64,000 bases of DNA from Toxonevra muliebris. Lineage: Eukaryota; Arthropoda; Insecta; Diptera; Pallopteridae. The stretch's first letter is position 1. Every line of letters begins with the position of its first letter. Under the pieces are notes generated by a model that was not told the DNA's origin, searched no databases, and was given only the letters and a program-made list of their open reading frames with translations. A program made the position numbers and the translations under genes. Positions 35,101 through 47,100 of this stretch are shown piece after piece. The DNA is taken from contig OY829328.1 in assembly GCA_963691655.1 (NCBI GenBank), forward strand, positions 12,478,704 to 12,542,703, read 5' to 3'.

Positions 35101-38100
35101 GATGATAATCTCAACTCCATAGAAGTAGGATCCATACTAAAATTTCTATTGGAGGCTGAACTTATGGAAATACTATGAGTCCATGAAGGGGCACAATAGA
35201 TCTTAAAGGTCGCAGTGCGCTACCCCAATAATAATAATAATAGCTGCGTTTTACTCGTCAGCTAGTTTAACAAATGCGAATAAAATGACCAAGTTGTTAA
35301 TACTCTTCTTCGTTATATTGTTATTCACAATGAAACTGCTCCGCTGCTAGAGGTGAAACATTTTAATGGATCACAGTTAGTGCGGTTAATCGTGGGCATT
35401 GTTTTTACTTTTTACGCTCTTTAAGAATATTTAGCTATCATTTTGATTTATTGTCACCGGCAGACATTTCGAATTTTTTCCATTTTTGTTTTTTGCAGAA
35501 CTGTCATGCTTCTTCTTTCACTATTAGTAGTTCACAATAGAATTGTAATTAAGGTATTTGTTAAATATACATAACAGCTATAACACTGTGCAACACAATT
35601 TCGGATCTAGCGTAACGGCTATGACAGCTGAAAAGTACTTGACCTAACAATCAAAACCCTATATAGGATTTTGCCTAAAGTCATACTTGGGCGTTCGGTA
35701 CAGCCCGTTGAAGCTGGACGGTTCTTGGTACTCTGAATTAGCGTTTTCTGCCGTTTTGGGATATAACCATGCATTTCTCGATGTTTACGTCTGAGAATCT
35801 ATTACACTAGAAGTCGTAAGAAAAATTATTGTCTTACACTATAAAGACATATCTCTCCTTCTAACTTATTCACATTCGGTTTCTCCTCTAAATGCTAGTT
35901 TTTGTGGATTTTATGAATAATTTAATATTTTGGCTAAAAAAAAGAAATTAGATGGAGACTTTGCATTGAGACAAAAATTTTCCTAAAATAATTACTCAGA
36001 CGTAAACATCGAGAAATGCACAGTTATATACCAAAAAGATGGAAAACGCCATTTCATGAGCACCAAAAACCGACCAACTTCAACGGACTGCATCGAACGC
36101 CCAACCAAGACTTTTGGCAAAGGTTAGAAGAAAGATAGTTAAAAAAGGCTAGTTTCTATCTCTTTCTTACTATCTATTTTTTCCATCTCTCTTTTTCAGA
36201 CAAATCTCTCTTTCATCCGTGTGAACAGCCACTTGGAAACCAGCAATATTTTCTAACTCTTTTTTGCTCTCTCACTCATGTTTACAAATACATACATATA
36301 CTATCTACTAGTGAATCACAAATTGTGGGTTTCAAATTTTTAGGCTGAAAACATAGTGGAGCAGCAAGCACGGCGAACCGAAACAACTCTGTATTATTTA
36401 CATAGCGAAGAGCCTGGCAACGAAAACAAATTATTTTGAAATCGTTTGAAATAACAAAGTTTTTTCTTTCTTTAGTTTCAGAAAGTTCTTTCATTTGGAG
36501 GCAATGATAAATAAATTAATGTATGAGAATCCGCTAGTACATACAGAGGCGAGCATAGAAGTGGGGAATTTTTACGGTTAAAATCAAACCGCATAATCTT
36601 ATATTTTACATTTTAAAGCATTCAAAATATTTTGGAAAAAATTTAAATTTTTTATTCATAAACTCAATGTCCTCATATGGATGAATATATAATGGGGAAT
36701 TTACTTTCATTAAATTTATAAAATGCTTTCATTCGTTTTTATTATTAAATGTATTTTTTATTTATTTATGTAGGTATTAGAATTTTAATTATTCCACCTC
36801 TCTTTTGAACAAATTTAGCTCAATTTCAAACCATAGAGTTGGTGGTCCCTCTTTTTAAAAATAATGTAAAAATAGCGGTTCTTTATCTAGGAAACAAAAC
36901 ACATGTAGATGCTTTCAAGATCACTGAATCTAACCGACTCTAGAGAGAAAGAAGTCATCGAGCACACACCTCGGTAAAAACTTGTTTTGGGCATGGTTAA
37001 GTCTACCAAACCGCAGGAATTTAACGGTATGGTTTTAGCTCCCAAAAAGCGGAGCTGACAGTTGTTAGGTGCTCAAGGCCATTGTATTAATGGCAAGGGC
37101 CAAAGTCTGTGAGTATGCCAGTTAGAATTTGAGCTTGTTTCTTCTCTAGAATGTTCTAGCTTGCAACTGTCATCTGTTTTTTACATATAATGAGAGTTGT
37201 GCAAATTATATGTATGTATGGAAATGCCAAAAACTAATTTAACGAAGATTTTGAAAAAGTAAATAACTTAATACATGTAAATTAAATTATGAACCAAACT
37301 ATAAATCAATAAATTATTTTTCAATTCGCATCTAGTTATGAAAAATGATTCACCTAGGGCAAAAAGATGATTAACGAAATAAAACAACGTCATTCAAATG
37401 AAAAGAAACAATAAAAAATAGTGAATAAATTATTAATCATTGTTAAAAAAATAATAACATTCATAAGCTTTTTATGCAAAAATTAATAAAACAAATAAAA
37501 AGCAAACAACGTTTAAGACAAAAATTTCGCGCCAAAATCTATGAATATATCCAAGTCTTAAAAATCTTATACACATACATAGGTACATATTTATTCGTCT
37601 AGTTGTGCAAATATTAAAAGAAAAAGACGAAGAAAAGTAAAATAAATATGCACATACATTTCCCCAAAAATAGTTAAATTTTGTTGATTTCCTAATGCGG
37701 AAATTTCAACTGAAAGCCGGTTGAATACTGCCACTCCCCTGGTCTGTCTATCACTGCAACCGTTTCTTGTGACACGTTTTCTATCGCTAGCTCATCACAT
37801 TTTTGTTTTTGTGAATTTGACATTGAATTCGAAATAATCAATTCCACAGTAACCAAAGCAACTAGCGAACAGGCGCAAATATTGATAAATTTTAAAAACA
37901 AAAGCAAAAGTATTTTTCTATGAACGCAAAAAGAAACGTCGGGCAAAGTAAAAAGTAGCATATTTTGCCGGAAGGCCGGAACAATTGTTTTGACCTTTGC
38001 CAAAAAGGAAGCACATACATTTACAACAATAAAGCACACGAAAGCAACTTGAGCCCATATAGTTATGACAGCTGTCTTTCTGTCTGTCCGAACCAGCAAA

Positions 38101-41100
38101 AATATCACTAACTACAACATATGTACATGTTATTGCTGGTACTTAATTATTAGTAAAAACTGTAAAATCCTGTTTATTGCCGGTGATTTTAAGTTGTTGG
38201 CAAACTTGTTTCAATCAACTACATCAACTCGCACTTGGATTGGTAAAAAAACAAAAACAAAACAGTAAAAAACGTAAATATTCGCAATTGTATGGATATT
38301 TGAAAATTTGCAGTGATGTTGTAAAACTGCATACGTAGATAACTTTGACCGATACGAAGCTTGCTTAAATTAGCGAAATGATGACCTAATTTAAAATAAC
38401 TTACGTACATATAACCGAATGAATATCTATATGTATATGTACATTAGGCCGGGGCGATTTGGGAACCGATACCACGCCGTTGAAATTATGATTCCTCTTG
38501 TCCCTACGAACAAATAATCCTTGGTACATCTGTTGTTGATATTCCCTCAAAATCTTAGCGTCATAGCTTGACATTTGCAAAAGTACATCTATCTCTGTGT
38601 GTGTTGGCGATTTTTTACAATTTTAGAAATGGATTTAAATTTGCAACAACGAACTTGTATTAAATTTTGCGTAAAAAACGGATTTAATGGTGCGCGAACG
38701 TTGGAAATGGTAGAAAAGTATTTCGACAACGATTCTCTAAAGAAAATGCTCGTTTACCAGTGGCACGAGCGGTTCAAAAGTGGTCGTGAGTTAATCGAAG
38801 ATGATGAACGGAGTGGCAGACCATCGACATCGAAAACCGACGAAAACATTGATAAAGTAAAAGAAATTTTAGTCAATAACCGCAAATTAACCATCAGAGA
38901 GCATTATTTGGGTGTTATGAGGCGTTTGCGTGAAGCAATTCGCCGAAAGAGATCAGAATTGTGGACAGAAAATTCATGGATTTTGCACCATGATAACGCA
39001 CCGTCGCACAGTGCCATCATTATTTGTAATTTTTTGACGAAAAATGCAACAAATACCATCCAACAGCCACCGAATTCACCTGATTTGGCTCCCTATGACT
39101 TCTTTCTGTTCAATCGAGTTAAAAAACCATTACGGGGAACGCGTTTCAGCAGCCGTGAGGAAGTAATGGAAAAATCGCAGGAAGCACTGATGGACCTACC
39201 GAAAACCGAATATAAAAAATGCTTCGAGGATTGGATCAAGCGCTGGCATAAGTGTGTTGCAGTCGATGGGGATTACTTTGAAGGGGACTATATAGATTTA
39301 GATGAATAAACTTGTATTTTTAATTTTCTGAATAAATTCCGGGAACTTTTTGATCCAGGTGGTAGTTCTAAAATAAATGTTCGTTTTACTTATATAGAAT
39401 TTTTAAGGCACTTGGAATTTTTGTAATTATTTTTTCTGTGAAAATTGGTATTCGGGGGTTTTTTCGTACGAGAAGTTAATTTTTGATATTTATTTTAACT
39501 CAAGCGTCCGGTGATTTGACATGTAGTTTGGTGTCGCTGATCTCGAATCTGAAGACCATTTTGCTCCATCATATCAGGTTTTCGAGATAACGGTACATGA
39601 AATCATGAAAAAGACTTTAATAAGACTGCACCAGAACATTCTTAATTATCTTATCGTCTTATCGTTGTTGGTGTCTATAGAAAAGTTGATTAGTAGAAAA
39701 AAAGCACTTTTTTGTGAATACAAGAATCGTCCATCTAGCTCTAAACCGCAAATTTTGGGATTTTCTTAAGTAAAGCTTTGAACAATAGTGCCTACAGGGT
39801 AAAAAAAGGTAAAAGTATTAGTGTGTTTGAGAAAAAGTTTGCTTATCAAAAAATTTGGGGGTGCTTGAACATCAAAACACCTTCCACCCCCTTATTCTTT
39901 GAAAAATGATCTCACAAGGTATGACCAGTACGAAGGAATTATAAAAAAAAAAAATTTTTTCAAGGGTTAATTTTTTAAAAAATGGTGGACCTAGGTAATT
40001 TTTACCTTCGGTGACTCCAACTACTTTTCCATGTAGAAGAACAAAACCTAATGATTGGTTTCACGATCGTTTACCCGGTATTGTCATATATCGAATAGAG
40101 GCTTCATATAACACCCGAAAGGCCGGGTAAGGAGGATTGGTGGAGTGTTTCTGTCTCAGTAATTTGTTTCTCCCTTCTATAATATGCAACTTTTTCTTAG
40201 CTATGAAACATGTACAAAGTAAAATAAAATTCCAAAATTATGGGTTTCGGCCCCCATACCGGGGATCTCAGACGTGATAGAAAAAATCTGAGTACAGGGT
40301 CGGATTTAGCGACCCCAAATTACCCTTAAAAAGTTATCCATTCGACATTGGAAATTTACTGTTGCAATGTGTAATTACAAAAATTCCAAGTGCCTTGAAA
40401 ACTCTATAAAAATCAAATTCCGGAGCCTCGAAATTCATTTTAGACCTATGTCGTGGAAAAACTTATTGTTCGTAATGACAAGAGGAATCATAATTTCAAC
40501 GGCGCGCTATCGAAAAATTTTAGTCCATACAAATCGCCCCGGCCTAATGTACATACATATGTTTATGTAGGTACATATTTAAATTGTTTCTGAGCAGCAT
40601 CCATGCGTCATGCATCAATGTTTCTCTTCCGTTTTTTAAGGATTTTTATTGTTTTGTGTGTTTTGTGTTATTAAATGCTGTAAATTGATTTCGAGACAAA
40701 AACCAGAGATTGCAAAAACTTTAGGTATTGTCTTTGCTGGTTTAGTTATTCCGTAGTCTATAATAGGAAGCCTGACAATTTTTGTAATTTGTATGTGTTT
40801 AATCCCGCAGAGATTTTAAATAAGTTAATGTTTGCATTATTAAATTTTGGTGTCTTTGACAAATTATTTTCTATTCTACCATATTCTATATTATTTTTTT
40901 TTTTTTTTTTTGTAATTTTTATAGTTAGCTCAGGGGGAGAACCCCCTTACTTAATTTAATTTAAATAGACAGTCTCATAATAATTTTGAGCTAACTTTAA
41001 ATAAATGCAAGTTCTTTAACAACAACGTGGCTGTCTAAAGTTCAGTTGAAATCCAAAACACTAAGCAATGAACCATAGCAACTGCGGTACGACCTTTGGA

Positions 41101-44100
41101 AACGCAACCAACAGAAACCAAGGCACTTACAGAGTATAAATATTGTTTTCGTATAAATTTCATAGTTTAAAATATAATATGCATGTATTTCATTTTTTTA
41201 ATATACCTACAAGGATTACAATTTGAAAATAGATTCGCAATATTCGCTTATTAAATCTTCAAATATGTCAATTAAAAACGCTAGACTGAACTGTAATTTA
41301 GTTTCATGAAGCGCAAGAAAATCAATAAGTAGGGGAAAGGCATGCAGGTTGAGACAGTCCAATATTTTTGTTTTTTTCCACTAACGGTACGAATTTTTCT
41401 GCTGTCACGTTGATATAACATCAGTAGTAAATTTTTCATTACAGAGAGACCTACTTATTGCCATTCCTTATGTTTCAAACAGAATATCCAAAAAATTTGT
41501 GTGAAAAAAGTGAATTTGTAAATTTTCTAAATGTAAAAAAAGTGTAGTAATTGAAGCCGTACAAAAAGGTTAATATAGCATTCGTACCACAGTTTGAGCT
41601 CTATTTTAATGTTCCGAAGGAGTTTTGAACATATCTTGCATAGTGAAAAAAATATTACATCATTTCAAAATATCGGCGATGCTTGCAGGTTGAGACACAT
41701 GAAGGCATACAGGTTGAGACCCTATGTGCCGTTATATGTTTTGGAGGGAAAACGTCGAAAAAAAGAACACGTCGTCTTCAGATGAAGATGTTGATTTCTG
41801 ATTATGTATGAGGAACTTACCAGCAAAACTAACTAACACAAAATCCGTGGAATGCAACAAGTGTCAACAACCATTATATTTAAAGTGTGCCAACATAACG
41901 CTAAGTTATTTCACGTGCCGAAATTGCTACTCGGATGCCGATCTTTCTGACAAAAATTTATGAAATTTCTTATCTTTTTTTTCTTTTCTTCATGGCTGAG
42001 GCCTTTTTGATAAATAAATTAACAATAATACTTTGAAATTCATCGTCATAATTTTTTTTTGTTCCAACATTTTCTCTATTTCTATGACTGTCTCAACCTG
42101 CATGTCTATAATTTTTTTTTTTTTTGCCAAAAACATATGTTCGAAAAATTGGCCATAACTTTTTAATTTTTCAAGCAATGTAACTAGGTGTAGCCCAAGA
42201 CATTACGTTTACAACGGTATATAACTTTCTGTGATATTATTTTTAGTAAAAAATTTTGGACATAAAAACAAAACCAGTCTCAACCTGCAAGCCTTTCCCC
42301 TACAAATTATTTCTTTTGCACAAAAATTTATCCAGGGCAAATTACAGTGAAAAAAATATTTCGAACGATATCTAACAGAGGAAATAGGCTTAGTTGAACT
42401 AAAAACTGCAAATACACCCTCAAAATGTGAACCAAGGGCAAAAAAAAACCCAGTTTCAGAAGCTCGTTTATGCATACATATATTAAGTTTGTGTAAAGGA
42501 GGAAAGATGAGTTGTTTATGTAGGAAGGAGTTGTAGAGTAATTTTCATGAAGTGAATGTTATGAAAAAGTACTAGAAGCGATGATTACTGTTTGACCGCT
42601 ATATAAATTATTTCAGAAAATAGAGGTTCTAGGGTATGTTGTACCCTAACACACCGATGCCGGTTTAACTTTGATAAGTTCTATACTAAAGCCAAAACCA
42701 AAAAGAAACTCCAACATTATAGTTGCGTCTTATTTGCATGCTTCAAATATATTGTACAAAATTGTTACTTGATTTCGTATGTCCAGAACTTTTTCCCAAA
42801 AACTCCTCGCTATATTTTATTTGAATCAATAAGAGGGCGTCGTATCTCTCATACAACTCAGATGATATTTGGAAATATCTCCGCAACCAGAGATTTGGTA
42901 CAAGGTTGTTAATTGACAATGTAATGCCGTAGGGAAAAGGCCAGTGAAATTGAAAAAGGGAACATGGCATCTCCTATATAATTAAAGTTTTAATTGTGGA
43001 AAATATTAGCTGTCAATGGCAATCTGTGAAAAAATATGGATAGGCGTGGCCCTTTCCATACAACTCTAATGCTTTTACATTTATCTCCAGAACCATTTAC
43101 GGCATAGCACAAAAATTTTATGTTGTTGACAAAACCACGCCACAAAAAAAATGTGGGTGGGATTGACAAAGAGAGCGAGGAAGTTTCCTTGTAGCCTGAA
43201 TTTTCATTTTTGTATATCTCAGGAAGTACTTGTGGTGCAATACTAAGATTTGAAGTGAAAATATAATTTGTCAATAGAATTCGGTGGGCAAAAAATATGG
43301 GTAGGCTTGAGTTAGTGAGTGTAACACCTCGGTTTTATACGGCATATTTCCTAAATTATTTGTGATACAGTATTGATTGTTGGCACGAAAACTTTGATTG
43401 CCAGCGGATATAAAAAAACATGAATGGAATAAATAAAATATGAGTGACACCTTCCGTGCAAAGGAAATACTTGAAACGGCATATACGGGAAACCATATTA
43501 AGGAAAGCAATGAAAGTTTGGTTGTGAAGGCTATATATATGACTTATAATATGCACTATATCTCGGGCAAAGTAACTCGTCTTTTAATTATTGTTTTTTG
43601 TCACACAGTTTTATTATCGCCTAAGATTTCAATTCAAATTTAAACTATTTTTGTAGATTTTATGTATGTATATGTTTTAAATGTTTTCGAAGCATTGAAA
43701 AAATAAATTAAATCTGTGGTCACAAGGCATAACAACACAACTCGAGTTTTGTCGAATTCGAGTTATTATTATAATTGAAATCTTCATATCCGATTTCATA
43801 TTGTGTCAAAATTTTATGAATATCGGTTCAGTGGTTTACGAGATATTAAAGGAAAAATAGCACAACTTAAATTGATTTCTATTAGCATTTAAATCTTTGA
43901 AATGCTCTTCTGTAAAATTCAAAACTGACTTATGCTGTTATGCCTTGTGATCACAGAAATGTAACTAAATCTGTGGCATTATAAACAATGATGAGTTTAA
44001 TTTCATATTTATATACAGGGTGACAATCGTAAAGTGACGCACACATTTCAGCAGTTATTTTCAAAAGGACGTACTTCCATTAAGTACAATTAAGTGTTAA

Positions 44101-47100
44101 CATTGCTGAATATATAAGCATTCATTTGAACCCCACCTCATTCAATATAACCTCCTTTAGCCTGCACACATGCCTTCAATCGATCCGGAAATCGCCGCAG
44201 GACTTCCTGATCAAGGTAGGTGCAGAATAGTCCAGATTTCATTTCCAAATGTATCTTGGGCCCAGGGAAGAACATGTTCATTTAAAATGCTCCGATAAAC
44301 AACCTGGTCAATTTTAACACCCTCTTCAACGAATATTAGAGGGGTTCTGGCATTAGCGGAAACTCCAGCCCATACCATAACGGAAGCTGGCTTTTGAACT
44401 CGGCCAACAGTCCTATTTTGTTGCTTTGAAGATGTTAGCCACATTCGGTCATTTTGCGCATTGAAATGTTGTTCAACCGTGAAAATTTTTTCATCTGCAA
44501 ACAAGATATTTTCAACATTTTTTAACACGGAGGAGCGTAGCAACGCCTTGCATCTTTGCGGTCGCAAATCTTTCTTTTTTTGTGTCAGATCTTGAGCTTT
44601 TCGGAGCTTGTACGGCTTAAGATTAAGCTTTGATTTTGCAATAATTCGCACTGTTTCACGGTTTACTCCCACTTCCTTAGCGATTTTTCTCATTGAGCGC
44701 CTTCGATTTAGCTTGATTCGTTAACGAATTTTTTCTGTTAAACGAGTAGTGGCAACTGTTGAAAATTTTCCCCGGTCTCTATCTCCAAAACCCCCAGTTT
44801 CATTATATCGAATAATAGCTCGGTCTACCGTACGACTTGACAAATTTAAAGCCTTTGCAATTTGACGGCTACAATAATTTGCTAAATGAAATTTCATAAT
44901 TTCACGACGAATATTTTCCTTGTCCATTTTTATGGAAATTTCAAAATGTAATAACAAAAATTCAAATGAAATTAAAAGCAAAGCCAATGATGAATGAATT
45001 TGCTTTTTAAATCAAAGTAACGGTAAATGGCAAAGCTTGCTGCAGAGTATTAAACTTGCGTCACTTTACAATTGTCACCCTGTAAATGTAAAGAACAACT
45101 AGTTGAATTTATCGCATAAATACGTAATACAAATTTACGAAAAGCATAATGCAAAAAACTAAGAAAGCTTGACAAAAAACAAAACTTTTCTTGTAGTTTG
45201 ACAACAAATACTGTATCTCTATTGTCAGGAGATTTTTGTTACCGTGTATTTTCTTTTTTTGTCTTGTGCAATTTTTCCTAGAAAGTTTGTTATTCAGTTG
45301 ATATCTTTTACTTAGTTATATTTGTCAGAAGCGCATGCAAAAACTGATCAGCTTTAGTTATTATAATTAATTTATGAAATTTATAATACAATTCCAGCTA
45401 TTAGTATTCTTCTTAATTATAGAAAAGTGAAACTTTAATTTAAAAATATGAATTAGCGACATTATTGCCTTAAAGTGGCAAAGTTCATGCAAGTGGCAGT
45501 AAAACAGAAATTTAATGTGAATTTAAGATACATTTTTTGTAAACCATTAAACTTTTGCATGCTTCAAGAAAAAAACATAATTGCACAATAATTTTACCTA
45601 TTTCAGAGAATTACTTCTGATAAGTAGTAGAATATAATAGAAGGCTTAAGTATAAACATGAGAACATACAAACTACAGAAAAAAAATAGAATGTCTCAAG
45701 TTTAAGGTACATACTTTTGTACATTAGTAAAAGTTTAAACAACAATTAAATGCATACAGTAAAAAAAATTATAAAGTATGTAGTTTCATATATACCCAAT
45801 ACACTCAAAACTAAAACGGCAGCAGCTAAAAAAAGGCACGCCAACATATTTTGTAAACAAACAATAAATTTACACAGGTAACTCTCGAATAACGTAACAT
45901 GCACTTGAATCCGTTAAACATGCTACAGCTGTTGTAGACCTTGAACTTTTCAGCGCAATTGAAAATAATTCCATAATTTAGTTATTGAAAATATGAAAAC
46001 AGAGACAGTCTGTTCCAGGAATCATTTGTTGTTACTTTTGATTTCACCTCTTCTTATTTTTTCATTCAAAAAATCAACGAGAACGGCAACGCATTACAAT
46101 TTAATTTAAGATACTGCAATGATTTCAAAGAAAATCAATACAATTGATACTTGATTTTATGCACCTAATGTCTAAGGCAACAGCAGCATTGCCAACACAG
46201 TGGTGGACCCGGAGGCTATGGGCTGCAGTTTCTCCCAAATATATAAATGTTTATATCCTTTAAAATTCTGAAGAGCTTAATAATGATTTTAGGTTAGCTT
46301 TTTGATGTTTTCTTTTTACCTGAATTCATGGTCTGGGTTTTAATTTTGATATAAGCCCAGTTTTTATTTTAATTTCGATTGGATTTTTTAGGCAGATTTT
46401 AGTTTTAATTGATATAAGTTTTGGTTTGTTTTAAAACAGAATTTTGGCCTAAATTCGGTTTGAATTTTGATCTGTATAGTTTTTTTCTGTAGGTTTTCGT
46501 TTTGATTTTTAATTTGCTTTTGTTTTCAGTTCCATTCCGAGTGTTATCTGAATTTTTGATTTAGTTTTTGGTTCGAATGTTGGTTGGATTTTTGCACAGC
46601 TTTTGTTCTAGGTTTGCTCTGTTTTAAGTCTCAATTTTTATCTGAATTTGGTCTTATTTAAGTCTGAATTTAGTCCGAGTTTTACCTATTTTTTAGTCGG
46701 AATTTTGGTTTTCTGTTGGTCTGAATTGAGTTTAGTCTGATTTTTATCCGAATTTTAATCAAATTTGATTTATTTTATAAATTTAATTATTTTTGGATTT
46801 TATTACTATTTTAATAATTTAACTCTCCTAAAGCCCAAATCTTAGATCCGCCACTGTTTATACATACATACTCGTCCATATGAACTTTCAAGATGTATAT
46901 GCAAAAGAGATTTAATTCACTTCAAGTGCATTAAACTGTGTATTGTAGTTCGTTATTGCTAAAGTACTATCAACTTGTCGAGTATACATCATGCATGCAT
47001 GTGAAACATCATGAATAGTTAGTGATGAAATGCCAACGTAGAAGTTATTACATCTTTAACTATAAGTATTTACGAGCATGAGTGACTGTTGACAATCTAT

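Larger units (their letters stand above)
38445..40546. mobile_element. hAT-like foldback element with TAGGCCGGGG termini, carrying a mariner
   Basis: Flanked by an exact 8-bp duplication ATGTACAT (38437-38444 and 40547-40554). The ends read TAGGCCGGGGCGATTTG in both orientations. The inverted arms continue (CGCCGTTGAAATTATGATTC, CTCTTGTC, ACGAACAA) to TCTAAAATRAATG and CACTTGGAATTTTTGTAATT (39411 on the left, about 40370-40390 on the right). The left arm is interrupted by a mariner at about 38527-39362. Removing it restores arm continuity. The 8-bp site fits the hAT nTnnnnAn pattern. No transposase seen. Confidence 0.82.

Noticed and set aside
40920..41005. Hairpin GTTAGCTCA...TGAGCTAAC and GGGGGAGAACCCCC
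   Set aside because: Very short arms; no conserved RNA family recognised.
42640..43560. Apparent 250-bp degenerate tandem units (TATGGRTAGGC, CATACAACTC, TATCTCC words)
   Set aside because: Similarity between units is patchy by eye and could be chance in AT-rich DNA; alignment would be needed.
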